A stretch of DNA of 64,000 nucleotides from an uncultured Alphaproteobacteria bacterium (GCA_902597795.1 CACJZA010000001.1:97944-161943), one strand, 5' to 3'; shown: positions 49,275 through 59,283, counted from the stretch's first letter. Made by a program: numbers and translations. The notes: generated by a model from the letters alone, not told the origin.

Positions 49275-49804
49275 TGGGACAAATCTTTATTGCAGCACTT
49301 AAAGAAGAAACTCCAAATCTTAAAGATTTCCACTATTCAGGTGTGGGAAAGATTAATGCTACAATCAAAATTATGGAATTAATTTCAAAATTTCAACCTA
49401 ATGAAATAATCAATTATGGAACAGCTGGTTCAACAAAGCAAAACTTATCAGGATTAGTAGAATGTACGAAGTTTGTTCAAAGAGATATGGATGCAAGAGG
49501 TCTAATGAACTTTAAATTAGGGGAAACTCCTTTTGATCCAATATCAAAAATTATATATTCTAATGAGGGATATATATGTGCATCAGGAGATAGTTTTGTT
49601 CAATCATCAGTAGAAATAGATTGTGATATTGTTGATATGGAAGCTTACTCTTTTGCTAAAGTATGCAAATTACATAATATTAGATTTAAATGTTTTAAAT
49701 ATATTTCTGATTATGCAAATGAAAATTCAAATAATGATTGGATTGATAATTGTTCAAAAGGAGCTAAATTATTTTCTGAGTTATATCCTCAATTAAAAAT
49801 ATGA
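49274..49804 (+). CDS. MTA/SAH-type nucleosidase-like protein
   Basis: GVGKINATIKIMELISKFQPNEIINYGTAGS, CDIVDMEAYSFAKVCK, FKYISDYAN (PNP/UDP superfamily). Confidence 0.82.
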   Translation: MGQIFIAALKEETPNLKDFHYSGVGKINATIKIMELISKFQPNEIINYGTAGSTKQNLSGLVECTKFVQRDMDARGLMNFKLGETPFDPISKIIYSNEGYICASGDSFVQSSVEIDCDIVDMEAYSFAKVCKLHNIRFKCFKYISDYANENSNNDWIDNCSKGAKLFSELYPQLKI

Positions 49805-50217
49805 TTTTAAAAATACTTGAAAAATTAGGAAGAAAAAAAATTGTATTGGACAGAGGTCCTTCGCATCCAGAATTTCATAAGGCCAAACCATGGATGGAGA
49901 GATATTATTTGTTATTTAGAAAAAGACCCAAATGGTTTCCATTTAATATCTTAATTCATAAAATGTTAGATGATGATCATGGTGAAGGAGTTCATAATCA
50001 TCTATGTCCTTATATAACAATTATTTTAAAAGGTGGTTATTGGGAAACTACTAATAAAGGTAAATTTTGGAGACCACCAGGTTACATTGGTTTTAGATCA
50101 GCTGATCATTTACATAGAGTTGATTTAAAACCAAATACAAATACCATGACATTATTTATTCCTGGTCCCTTTGGGCTTAGAAAAACTAAAAGAGCTGATT
50201 ATAAAACAAAAATTTAG
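49801..50217 (+). CDS. Cupin-like conserved hypothetical protein
   Basis: GVHNHLCPYITIILKGGYWETTNKGKFWRPPGYIGFRSADHLHRVDL: His motif and beta-sandwich pattern of cupins. Confidence 0.6.
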   Translation: MILKILEKLGRKKIVLDRGPSHPEFHKAKPWMERYYLLFRKRPKWFPFNILIHKMLDDDHGEGVHNHLCPYITIILKGGYWETTNKGKFWRPPGYIGFRSADHLHRVDLKPNTNTMTLFIPGPFGLRKTKRADYKTKI

Positions 50218-50230
50218 CTATCTATATAAT

Positions 50231-50965
50231 TTAAATTACTCCGTCGTATATTAATTTACATCCACTCAAAAAAAGCAAAACATAAACAATATTAAAAAAT
50301 AATTTTTCTGGAATTCTTTTTTGCACAAAGTAACCAATTAAAACACTAATAAAAGCTAGTGGAAGTAAATAGAGAGAAATTATCAGATTTGAAGGTGCTA
50401 ATAATCCAACATAATAATATGGAACTAATTTGACAAGATTTATAACCATAAATGCCAATGTCATTGTTCCAATAAATGAAATTTTGTCTAACTTTAGAGG
50501 AAGCATATAAAAGTTAATAGGTGGATTTCCTGCATGTATTAAAAAACTAGTATATCCAGCAACAGACGACCAAAAGTAACCTTTAAGTATGGTTGGTTTA
50601 AGCAAATAATTATTTTTCTGAATAAATGAAACTAGAACAAAAATAATTGATATAACACCAACCATTATTCTTATTTGATCTTCATTCGTAAACTCAAAGG
50701 TTAAAGTTCCAAATAAAATACCAATTATAGATGCAGGGATTATAATTTTTAAAATACTATTTATCCACTTTTTCCAATACAAATAGATTGCTGAAAAATC
50801 CATTATTATTAAAAGTGGCAACAAAATACCAGCAGCTTGTAAAGGACTCATTGCAAATGACATAACAGGAACAGCTAACATTGCTATTGGTCCAGGTATA
50901 CCACCTTTAGATAAACCAAATACAAAAACTCCTAATGATGCAAAAAAATAAAAGTATAAATCCAT
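50231..50965 (-). CDS. TauE/SafE family membrane protein
   Basis: FVFGLSKGGIPGPIAMLAVPVMSFAMSPLQAAGILLPLLIIMD. Confidence 0.88.
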   Translation of the reverse strand: MDLYFYFFASLGVFVFGLSKGGIPGPIAMLAVPVMSFAMSPLQAAGILLPLLIIMDFSAIYLYWKKWINSILKIIIPASIIGILFGTLTFEFTNEDQIRIMVGVISIIFVLVSFIQKNNYLLKPTILKGYFWSSVAGYTSFLIHAGNPPINFYMLPLKLDKISFIGTMTLAFMVINLVKLVPYYYVGLLAPSNLIISLYLLPLAFISVLIGYFVQKRIPEKLFFNIVYVLLFLSGCKLIYDGVI

Positions 50966-52132
50966 TTAATTTAAAATTTTTAATGCATTTTTAATATCTT
51001 TTATTTGATCATCAATGTCTTCCAATCCACAATACAATCTAATTAAAGTCCCAGTATTTCTATTTTTAAACTCTCTTTTATCTAATGGAGGAAAGGTTAT
51101 GAGACTATCAAATCCACCCCAGCTGTATCCCAATTTGAATATTTTCAGTTTATTAAAAAATTTTTCAATTTGATTGTTTGAATATTTCTTTTTCAGCATA
51201 AATGAAAATAAGCCTGTACTACCAGAGAAATCTCTTTTCCATATTTTATGATTTTTTGTATGCGGTAATGCTGGATGGAAAACATCAGATACAAGATGAT
51301 GTTCCAATAAATATTTTGCCATTATCATTGCATTTTTTTCAATTTCTCTCATTCGAATTTCAAGTGTTGGTAATCCTCTAATTGCTAAATAAACTTCTTC
51401 TGAACCAGGACATATTCCTAAAGTTTTTGAAGATGATCTTATTTTTTTGGAATATTTTTTATTCGACGAAACGAAACCAATTAATACATCCGAGTGACCA
51501 TTTATATATTTAGTTCCTGCATCTATAATAATATCAATACCTAATTTAATTGGATTACAAAATAAAGGTGAGGCCCAAGTATTATCCATAACAGTTGGTA
51601 TTTTATTTTTTTTAGCAATTTTTGTAATCAAAGGTATATCAATAATATCAAAAGTTGCTGTTCCTGGTGATTCTAAATATATTAGCTTTGTTTTACTGTT
51701 AATTAATTTCTGAAAATTATTAATATTTTTTGTCGGATGAAAATATTTTATTTTAACATTATATTGTTTGAGGATGTTTTCACAAAAAGTTCTAGTAGGA
51801 CTATAAACGCTATCATTTATTAAAACCTCATCACCAGATTTTAAAAAGGTAAAAAAAGGAATAACTATAGAGGCTAATCCTGATGGTGATAGTACTGTAT
51901 CATTGCAGTTATATAAAAAAGAAATACTGTCTTCTAACTGCTTATGAAATGGATTTTTATTTATTCCATAAAATGTTGTTCTATCGTCAAAATTTTTAAT
52001 ATCGTTTAAGTAATCTTTATATGTATTAAAGATCATTGTAGAGCCCTTATAAGTTCCTGGATTTATAAACCCTTTTTGTTTAAGAGGATTTCTGCCAATT
52101 TTTGTTAATTTTGTTTTTATTTTCATAAACAA
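50966..52132 (-). CDS. metC: Cys/Met-metabolism PLP enzyme, cystathionine beta-lyase-like
   Basis: VLSPSGLASIVIPFFTFLKSGDEVLINDSVYSPTRTFCE, YLESPGTATFDIIDIP, TVMDNTWASPLFCNPIKLGIDIIIDAGTKYINGHSDVLIG. Confidence 0.92.
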   Translation of the reverse strand: MFMKIKTKLTKIGRNPLKQKGFINPGTYKGSTMIFNTYKDYLNDIKNFDDRTTFYGINKNPFHKQLEDSISFLYNCNDTVLSPSGLASIVIPFFTFLKSGDEVLINDSVYSPTRTFCENILKQYNVKIKYFHPTKNINNFQKLINSKTKLIYLESPGTATFDIIDIPLITKIAKKNKIPTVMDNTWASPLFCNPIKLGIDIIIDAGTKYINGHSDVLIGFVSSNKKYSKKIRSSSKTLGICPGSEEVYLAIRGLPTLEIRMREIEKNAMIMAKYLLEHHLVSDVFHPALPHTKNHKIWKRDFSGSTGLFSFMLKKKYSNNQIEKFFNKLKIFKLGYSWGGFDSLITFPPLDKREFKNRNTGTLIRLYCGLEDIDDQIKDIKNALKILN

Positions 52133-52287
52133 CTAAATGTTGTATAAGCCAAAATCTTTATACACAAATTGTAGTAGGCAATTTTAAGCTTAATAAATCT
52201 ATTATTGGGATTAACTTATTAATTTGTTATAGGGAAGCAATCTTTGAAAAAAGATATTTAAATAATTATTTAAACGGAGAAAATAAT

Positions 52288-53292
52288 ATGAAAAAACTAT
52301 TATCTATTTTTGCAGTTGTAGCTTTTGCTTTTTCAGCAAATGCTGGAACTCTTGATGATGTTAAAAATAGAGGTTTTCTAAAATGTGGAGTAACAACTGG
52401 TCTTGCTGGTTTTGCTGCTCCAGATGATAGCGGCGAATGGGCTGGTCTAGATGCAGATATGTGTCGTGCAGTTGCTGTAGCTGTTTTTGGAGACCGTTCA
52501 AAAGTAGAATTTATTACTACTACTGGTAAATCTCGTTTTCCAACATTAGCTTCTGGTGAAGTTGATATGTTAGCGAGAAATACAACTTGGACAATTAGCC
52601 GTGATGTTAATCTTGGTTTTGAGTTTGTAGGTGTAAACTTCTACGATGGACAAGGTTTCATGGTTCCATCTGCTCTTGGTGTATCAAGTGCAACTGAGCT
52701 TGATGGTGCTACTGTATGTATCCAAACTGGTACTACTACAGAGTTGAACCTTGCTGACTTCTTTAGATTAAATGGAATTAGCTACGAAGCACTTCCAATT
52801 GAAACTAATGATGAAGGTAAAGAAAACTTATTTGCTGGAAGATGTGACGTATACACAACTGACGCTTCAGGTCTTTCTTCAACAAGAGCTGCTGCTTCTA
52901 ATCCAGATAAATGGGTTGTATTACCAGAAATTATTTCAAAAGAACCACTTGGTCCACTTGTAAGACATGGTGATCACCAGTGGGGTGACGTAGTTCGTTG
53001 GTCTTTAAATGCAATGATTATTGCTGAAGAACTAGGTATTACATCTGAAAACGTTGATGCTCAAACGAGCTCTAATGTTCCTGAAGTACTAAGACTTCTT
53101 GGTGTTGAAGGTAACTATGGAGAAATGCTTGAGCTAAGTAATGATTGGGCTTACCAAATTATTAAACAAATTGGTAACTACTCTGAATCTTACGAAGCAA
53201 ACGTAGGTCCAGACACACCTCTAGAAATTGCAAGAGGTTTAAATGCTCTATGGACTCAAGGTGGTATTTTATACGCACCTCCATTCAGATAA
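52288..53292 (+). CDS. aapJ: General L-amino-acid ABC transporter substrate-binding protein
   Basis: GTLDDVKNRGFLKCGVTTGLAGFAAPDDSGEWAGLDADMCRAVAVAVFGD…ARNTTWTISRDVNLGFEFVGVNFYDGQGFMV. Confidence 0.97.
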   Translation: MKKLLSIFAVVAFAFSANAGTLDDVKNRGFLKCGVTTGLAGFAAPDDSGEWAGLDADMCRAVAVAVFGDRSKVEFITTTGKSRFPTLASGEVDMLARNTTWTISRDVNLGFEFVGVNFYDGQGFMVPSALGVSSATELDGATVCIQTGTTTELNLADFFRLNGISYEALPIETNDEGKENLFAGRCDVYTTDASGLSSTRAAASNPDKWVVLPEIISKEPLGPLVRHGDHQWGDVVRWSLNAMIIAEELGITSENVDAQTSSNVPEVLRLLGVEGNYGEMLELSNDWAYQIIKQIGNYSESYEANVGPDTPLEIARGLNALWTQGGILYAPPFR

Positions 53293-53312
53293 ATCGTAAT
53301 TAAATTTAATAC

Positions 53313-53340
53313 GGGGGGTTTTAAACCCCCCATTTTTTTT
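53313..53340 (+). terminator. Strong hairpin plus U-tract between aapJ and aapQ
   Basis: ggggggtt-tta-aacccccc-atttttttt. Confidence 0.88.
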
Positions 53341-53353
53341 ATATATACTAGCG

Positions 53354-54517
53354 ATGCGATCTAACTTAGGTTTTTTTTCTGATGAAAAATTTAGATCCAT
53401 TTTTTTTCAAACTTTAGTTGTAGGTTTATTTGCCCTAGGTTTATTTTTTGTAATAAGTACAACTTCTTACAACTTAGAAAAAAGAAATATCGCAACTGGT
53501 TGGAGTTTTCTTCAAAACCCAGCTGGCTTTGATATAAGTTTTTCACCTTTTCTAGAATTTAAATCTACTGACACTCACTTAAAAGTTTATTTTGTTGGTG
53601 TTTTAAATACTCTTTTAGTTTCTGTTACAGGATGTATAGCTGCAACAATTTTAGGTTTTATATTGGGTATAGTAAGATTATCCTCAAATTGGTTATTAAG
53701 TCGACTAGTTTATATTTACGTTGAATTTTCAAGAAATGTTCCCTTACTTCTTCAAATAATTTTATGGTATAGTATTTTAATTCAGCTACCTCGTGTAAAG
53801 CAATCACTTCAAGTTCTCGATGTATTTTATATTTCAAACAGGGGATTGTATTCTCCAAGACCAATATTTGAAAGTGGATTTTCATATGTATTCATTGCAA
53901 TTGTATTGGCTTTAATTTCAAGTTTCTTAATAAATAGATGGGCAAAAAAAAGACAAGATAAGACAGGTCAACAATTCCCAGTATTCTCAAGTTCAGTTGG
54001 ATTAATTTTTATTGTCCCATTAATTTTATTTTTTATTCTTGGATCACCTTTGTCTTTTGAGCATCCAGAATTAAAAGGTTTTAACTTTAAAGGTGGTCTA
54101 GTTATTAGACCTGAATTTATAGCAATGTTTTTAGCATTATCAATCTACACTGCAGCCTTCATTTCTGAAATTGTGAGAGCAGGTATAATGTCTGTTTCAA
54201 AAGGACAAAGAGAGGCTTCAGCTGCTATAGGCTTAAAACAAACATGGATAATGAGACTAATCATTATTCCTCAAGCTCTTAGAGTGATTGTCCCTCCACT
54301 AACAAGTCAGTATCTAAACTTAACTAAAAATTCTTCTTTAGGAATTGCTGTCGGATATGCTGACCTTGTTCACGGCTTTGGAGGAATAAGTTTAAATCAA
54401 ACTGGTCAAGCTATTGAATGTATGGCAATTGTTATGGCAACTTATTTGTCAATTAGTCTGACAATATCTTTCTTTATGAACATTTATAATAGAAGTATAC
54501 AATTTAAGGAAAAGTAA
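53354..54517 (+). CDS. aapQ: General L-amino-acid ABC transporter permease
   Basis: YVEFSRNVPLLLQIILWYSI, GQREASAAIGLKQTWIMRLIIIPQALRVIVPPLTSQYLNLTKNSSLGIAVGYADLV. Confidence 0.95.
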   Translation: MRSNLGFFSDEKFRSIFFQTLVVGLFALGLFFVISTTSYNLEKRNIATGWSFLQNPAGFDISFSPFLEFKSTDTHLKVYFVGVLNTLLVSVTGCIAATILGFILGIVRLSSNWLLSRLVYIYVEFSRNVPLLLQIILWYSILIQLPRVKQSLQVLDVFYISNRGLYSPRPIFESGFSYVFIAIVLALISSFLINRWAKKRQDKTGQQFPVFSSSVGLIFIVPLILFFILGSPLSFEHPELKGFNFKGGLVIRPEFIAMFLALSIYTAAFISEIVRAGIMSVSKGQREASAAIGLKQTWIMRLIIIPQALRVIVPPLTSQYLNLTKNSSLGIAVGYADLVHGFGGISLNQTGQAIECMAIVMATYLSISLTISFFMNIYNRSIQFKEK

Positions 54518-55650
54518 TGAACGAAATAAATGAAGTAAGAAAACCACCAGTAGCAACAACAGGTATTATTGGTTGGTTACGAATTAATTTATTCTTCAAT
54601 TGGACAAACTCATTAATAACTTTATTTGTTATTTATTGTTTGTATCAGTTTATTCCTTGGATTTTAGATTGGACAATATTTTCAGCTGACTTTAAATATA
54701 ATTATCTTGGTGAACAAATTACTAACCAAGAAATGTGTTCACGAAATTTAGATCCTGAAAATGGTGGAGCTTGTTGGGCAGTTATATATGTAAGGTTTTA
54801 TCAATTTATTTATGGATTTTATCCAAAGGTTGAAGTTTGGAGAGTTAATTTAGCCTATGTTATGTTAGCTTTTGCGCTACTACCCCTTTTGTATGCAAAA
54901 CTTCCATATAGAAAGTACTTCTTATATTTTACATACATTTTTCCTGTTATTGCTTATTTTTTACTTAATGGCGGGTTGGGATTTACTGAAGTCTCTACTA
55001 ACAAATGGGGTGGTCTTCTAGTAACACTCGTTCTAGGTTGTACTGGAATTGCACTAGCTTTTCCTATTGGAATTATGTTGGCTTTAGGCCGAAGATCTAA
55101 ATTACCAGTTATAAGCATGATGTGTACATTGTTTATTGAGTTTATTAGAGGCGTTCCTCTTATAACTTTATTATTTTTTGGAATGGTAATGCTTCCTCTT
55201 TTTTTACCAGAAGGAATTGATATGGATGGTTTGGTGAGAGTTCTTGTTGCAGTTACTTTATTTCAATCCGCTTATATGGCAGAGGTTATAAGAGGAGGAC
55301 TTCAGGCAATACCTCCTGGTCAATATGAAGCTGCTAAATCACTTGGGATGTCTTATTGGAGAATGAATTTATTAATAATACTTCCTCAAGCTATTAGAAT
55401 TTCAATACCACCAATTGTCAATACATCTATAGGTTTATTTAAGGATACAACTTTAGTTATTATTGTAGGAATATTGGATTTATTAGGAATTGGAAGAGGT
55501 ACTTTAGCAGATACAAATTGGTTAGGTTTATCTTATGAAATTTACTTTTTTGTAAGTTTGGTATTTTTTATATTCACATTTGGAATGTCTAGATACAGTT
55601 TGTATTTGGAAAAGAAATTAAAAACAGGTATTAATATGGGGGCTGAATAA
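54517..55650 (+). CDS. aapM: General L-amino-acid ABC transporter permease
   Basis: [79 protein letters not shown]. Confidence 0.95.
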   Translation: MNEINEVRKPPVATTGIIGWLRINLFFNWTNSLITLFVIYCLYQFIPWILDWTIFSADFKYNYLGEQITNQEMCSRNLDPENGGACWAVIYVRFYQFIYGFYPKVEVWRVNLAYVMLAFALLPLLYAKLPYRKYFLYFTYIFPVIAYFLLNGGLGFTEVSTNKWGGLLVTLVLGCTGIALAFPIGIMLALGRRSKLPVISMMCTLFIEFIRGVPLITLLFFGMVMLPLFLPEGIDMDGLVRVLVAVTLFQSAYMAEVIRGGLQAIPPGQYEAAKSLGMSYWRMNLLIILPQAIRISIPPIVNTSIGLFKDTTLVIIVGILDLLGIGRGTLADTNWLGLSYEIYFFVSLVFFIFTFGMSRYSLYLEKKLKTGINMGAE

Positions 55651-55651
55651 A

Positions 55652-56395
55652 ATGAGTGAAGAATCTATAATTTCATTAAAAAATGTTAACAAGTGGTTTG
55701 GAGATTTTCATGTATTACAAGATGTAAATCTTGAAGTGAAGAAGAAAGAAAGAATTGTAGTTTGTGGCCCTTCTGGTTCTGGTAAATCTACAATGATCAG
55801 ATGTATTAATAGATTGGAAGAGCACCAAGAAGGTTCAATTGTTGTTGATGGAATTGAGTTAACAGGAAATTTAAAAAATATTGATAATGTTAGAAAAGAA
55901 GTTGGAATGGTATTCCAGCAATTTAATTTATTCCCTCATTTATCTGTAAAAGAAAATATAACGTTAGCTCCAATTTGGGTTAAAAAAATGCCAAAGGCAG
56001 AAGCAGAGGAACTAGCTATGAGACAGTTAGAAATAGTAAAAATTCCTGAACAGGCCAACAAGTATCCTGGTCAATTATCTGGTGGTCAACAACAAAGAGT
56101 AGCAATTGCTAGATCTCTTGCAATGAATCCTAACATTATGCTTTTTGATGAACCAACTTCAGCTCTAGACCCTGAAATGATTAAAGAAGTTTTAGATGTT
56201 ATGGTTGATTTGGCAAACGGTGGAATGACTATGATTGTTGTTACTCACGAAATGGGTTTTGCTAAGACAGTAGCTGATAGAATGGTGTTTATGGATGAAG
56301 GTAAAATTGTTGAGGAAGCTAGCCCAGATAAGTTTTTTAATAATCCAGAGAGTGATCGTACAAAGTTATTTTTAAGTCAGATTCTTCATCAGTAA
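55652..56395 (+). CDS. aapP: General L-amino-acid ABC transporter ATPase
   Basis: GPSGSGKST Walker [35 protein letters not shown]. Confidence 0.97.
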   Translation: MSEESIISLKNVNKWFGDFHVLQDVNLEVKKKERIVVCGPSGSGKSTMIRCINRLEEHQEGSIVVDGIELTGNLKNIDNVRKEVGMVFQQFNLFPHLSVKENITLAPIWVKKMPKAEAEELAMRQLEIVKIPEQANKYPGQLSGGQQQRVAIARSLAMNPNIMLFDEPTSALDPEMIKEVLDVMVDLANGGMTMIVVTHEMGFAKTVADRMVFMDEGKIVEEASPDKFFNNPESDRTKLFLSQILHQ

Positions 56396-56396
56396 T

Positions 56397-57098
56397 TTAA
56401 GAAGATAATAATATATTAACTCTTCTATTCATTTTACCTTTGTTTTCTATTTTGCCGATTTGAATTTTACCAATCTCATTAGTTGATTTCACATGTGTAC
56501 CACCACAAGGTTGTAAATCAATATCACCAATTCTAATTAATCTTATTTTACCATCTACTTGAGGAGGTTTTACTGACATAGTTCTGACTAGCTCAGGTTT
56601 TTCTTCCAATATACTGCTTTCAATTACTTCACTAGTAACGGTATGATTATCTTCAACCAACAAATTTATTTTTTCTTCTAATTCTTCTTTATTTATTTTT
56701 TTATCAGGATCATTAAAATCTAATCGACTTTTTTCATAACCAATTTGCCCGCCAGTTACTCCTAAAGGGACTATAGAACACAGCAAGTGCAGTGCAGTAT
56801 GCATTCTCATATGCTTGTATCTTAAATCCCAATTTATTTTTCCAATTACTTCAGTATTCTCTTCAAGATCTTTGAGATCATCTACAATATTTATTATTTT
56901 ATTATTTTCTTTAATAGTATCTAAAACTTGTATTTTTATATTTTCAGCTTCTATTGCACCTGTGTCCCCAGGTTGACCACCACTTTTTGCATAAAATGCT
57001 GTCTTATTTAACTCAATACGATTTTCTTCTTTCACAATACTTATAATTTTTGCTTTAAATTCTTTAAGGTATGCATCATCTTCGAATAATTTTGTCAT
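56397..57098 (-). CDS. Free-standing alanyl-tRNA editing domain (AlaX-like)
   Basis: NKTAFYAKSGGQPGDTGAIE, MRMHTALHLLCS (HxxxH), DLQPCGGTHVKSTNEIG. Confidence 0.92.
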   Translation of the reverse strand: MTKLFEDDAYLKEFKAKIISIVKEENRIELNKTAFYAKSGGQPGDTGAIEAENIKIQVLDTIKENNKIINIVDDLKDLEENTEVIGKINWDLRYKHMRMHTALHLLCSIVPLGVTGGQIGYEKSRLDFNDPDKKINKEELEEKINLLVEDNHTVTSEVIESSILEEKPELVRTMSVKPPQVDGKIRLIRIGDIDLQPCGGTHVKSTNEIGKIQIGKIENKGKMNRRVNILLSS

Positions 57099-57131
57099 AT
57101 CGTTTTTTAACAGTATTTTAAAAATATTATA

Positions 57132-57175
57132 TTGACTTTTTTCTCATTCTGAATAAATTAGAACAAAAGTAGAAC
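57132..57175 (+). promoter_or_regulatory. Putative umuDC promoter with alphaproteobacterial SOS (LexA) box
   Basis: TTGACT (57132-57137) - 16 bp - TAAATT (57154-57159), followed by GAAC-N7-GAAC (57161-57175), the reverse complement of GTTC-N7-GTTC. Confidence 0.75.
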
Positions 57176-57237
57176 AAATAATTTTATAAATAATATAATT
57201 ATTATTTATCAATTATTTAAATATTTTTTCTAATATT

Positions 57238-57675
57238 ATGTCTAAAAAAATAGAAAACTTAATGTTTAAAGTTGAATCCAAAGGAGATCAAATAACACCT
57301 TATTTTCTTGATACAGTATCTGCAGGTTTTCCATCTCCAGCTACTGATTATATGGAAAACAAACTTGATCTTAATGAATATTTGGTTCAACGTCCAACAG
57401 CAACCTATATAGTTAAAGCTAATGGCCCTTCTATGACCGATGCAGGCATATTATCAGGCGATTTACTTATTGTTGATAGAAGTATTACACCTCGTAACGA
57501 CAATATTGTTATAGCCTCCATCTTTGGTGACCTAACAGTTAAAAAACTGAAAAAGAAAGATCAGTCACTATTTTTAATTTCTGCCAATAGTGAGTATCCT
57601 AGTATTCAGGTTAAAGAAGAAATGGAGTGTTTTATATGGGGGGTAGTGACATATGTCATACACAAAACTACTTAA
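57238..57675 (+). CDS. umuD: UmuD-like S24 peptidase (translesion synthesis accessory)
   Basis: Ala-Gly cleavage site (TVSAGFPSPATDYMENKLDLNEYLV), KANGPSMTDAGILSGDLLIVDRS (Ser), LTVKKLKKK (Lys). Confidence 0.95.
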   Translation: MSKKIENLMFKVESKGDQITPYFLDTVSAGFPSPATDYMENKLDLNEYLVQRPTATYIVKANGPSMTDAGILSGDLLIVDRSITPRNDNIVIASIFGDLTVKKLKKKDQSLFLISANSEYPSIQVKEEMECFIWGVVTYVIHKTT

Positions 57676-58957
57676 TAGAAATCATAACTCAGTAAATCAA
57701 TCTATAGCATTGATAGATTGCAATAATTTTTATGCGTCATGTGAAAGAATATTTAATCCAAAACTTATAGGAAAACCAATTGTCGTGCTTTCCAATAATG
57801 ACGGTTGTATCATTGCACGATCAAAAGAAGCAAAAAAATTAGGGATAAAAATGGGTGAACCTTATTTTAAAGCAAAAAATATTATTGAAAAAAATGATGT
57901 TAAAGTTTTTTCATCTAATTATTCTTTATATGGTGATATTTCTCAGAGAGTAATGGAGACTTTATCAAGTTTCTCTTCAGAGGTAGAAATCTACTCCATA
58001 GATGAAGCATTTCTTGGTTTAAATGGTTTTGAGAACTATGAATTAAACACTTATTGCAGACATATTAGGCAAACAATTAAGAGGTGGGTTGGTATTCCAG
58101 TTAGTATTGGAGTGGGTCCAACAAAAACACTATCAAAAATAGCTAATTATTTAGCAAAAAAACAACCAGACTATAAAGGTGTGTGCATACTAAAAAATAA
58201 AATAGAAATAAAAAAAGCATTAGAATTAACATCCATTGAAGAAGTATGGGGCATTGGAAGAAGATTATCTCTTTTCCTGAAAAAATATAATATTCATAAT
58301 GCTTATCAATTTTCTCAAATGGATAGAGGATGGATAAGAAAAAATATGGGTGTAGTGGGAGAGAAGACATACCTGGAATTAAATAGTGTATCGTGTTTAG
58401 AACTTGATTTGGTTCCAAGTGATAAACAAAGTTGTTGTGTCTCAAGATCATTTAGTCAGCCAATAGAGAAATTATTCGATTTGGAGGAGTCAATATCAAC
58501 TTATGGATCAAGAGTATCAGAGAAGATAAGGGAAGAGGGGTTAGTCGCTGAGTCTATGAGTATTTTTGTTTTGACAAATCATTTTAATAGAAGAGAGAAA
58601 CAATATTCAAACTCAATAAAACTACGTTTACCTTTTCCAACAAATAATAGCATAAAAATTGTTAAAAGAGCTCTTGAAGGAATTAGAAAAATATATCGAC
58701 CGGGATTTCGTTATAAAAAAGCTGGAATTATATTATATGGTCTTAGCAGTCACAATGTAACTAGAGGATTGCTTGATTATGACCGTGATACATCGGATAG
58801 AATAATGAATACTATTGATAATATTAATTCTAGATATGGAAGTTCAACGTTAAAGATAGCTTCTGAAGGTATAGAAAAAATATGGAAGATGAAAAGAGAA
58901 AACGTATCCCCATGTTATACAACACGTTTTGAAGAATTGGTCGAAGTTAAGGCTTAG
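57653..58957 (+). CDS. umuC: DNA polymerase V catalytic subunit UmuC-like (Y-family)
   Basis: IALIDCNNFYASCERIFNPKLIGKPIVVLSNNDGCIIARSKEAKKLGIKMGEPYF, YSIDEAFLGL, GVGPTKTLSKIANYLAKK. Confidence 0.96.
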   Translation: MSYTKLLNRNHNSVNQSIALIDCNNFYASCERIFNPKLIGKPIVVLSNNDGCIIARSKEAKKLGIKMGEPYFKAKNIIEKNDVKVFSSNYSLYGDISQRVMETLSSFSSEVEIYSIDEAFLGLNGFENYELNTYCRHIRQTIKRWVGIPVSIGVGPTKTLSKIANYLAKKQPDYKGVCILKNKIEIKKALELTSIEEVWGIGRRLSLFLKKYNIHNAYQFSQMDRGWIRKNMGVVGEKTYLELNSVSCLELDLVPSDKQSCCVSRSFSQPIEKLFDLEESISTYGSRVSEKIREEGLVAESMSIFVLTNHFNRREKQYSNSIKLRLPFPTNNSIKIVKRALEGIRKIYRPGFRYKKAGIILYGLSSHNVTRGLLDYDRDTSDRIMNTIDNINSRYGSSTLKIASEGIEKIWKMKRENVSPCYTTRFEELVEVKA

Positions 58958-58963
58958 ATAAAA

Positions 58964-59038
58964 TGGCTCCCCGGGCCGGGCTCGAACCAGCGACCGATCG
59001 GTTAACAGCCGATTGCTCTACCACTGAGCTACCGAGGA
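58964..59038 (-). tRNA. tRNA-Asn (GTT), CCA encoded
   Basis: Minus strand tcctcgg-tagctcagtggtagagc-aatcggctgttaaccgatcgg-tcgctggttcgagcccggcccgggga-g-cca; anticodon GTT. Confidence 0.95.
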
Positions 59039-59085
59039 ACACAATTTTGTTGATAATAAAAAAAAATTAAAAAACAAGAAAAATT

Positions 59086-59159
59086 TGGAGGCTCGGAGCG
59101 GAATCGAACCGCTGTGCAAGGCTTTGCAGGCCCCTACATCACCACTCTGCCACCGAGCC
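59086..59159 (-). tRNA. tRNA-Cys (GCA), CCA encoded
   Basis: Minus strand ggctcggtggcagagtggtgatgtaggggcctgcaaagccttgcacagcggttcgattccgctccgagcc-t-cca; anticodon GCA. Confidence 0.95.
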
Positions 59160-59283
59160 TAAAAAAAATGACAATTATCACTATATTATTTCTAGTCAAT
59201 TAATGAAAAAAAATTCTAAAGATTAATAATATAATTTAAATAATTGATTATATAGCAGGTTTATATAAAGCATCTTTTAAGAA

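Noticed and set aside
52133-52287. Possible SAM-type riboswitch upstream of metC
   Set aside because: The metC/aapJ intergenic region was read on both strands; no SAM-II or SAM-V consensus was apparent. An Rfam covariance scan would be decisive.
57120-59160. umuDC plus two tRNAs as a possible integrated element
   Set aside because: No integrase, direct repeats or phage genes; flanking genes (aap, alaX, pcm-tolC-valS) look chromosomal.
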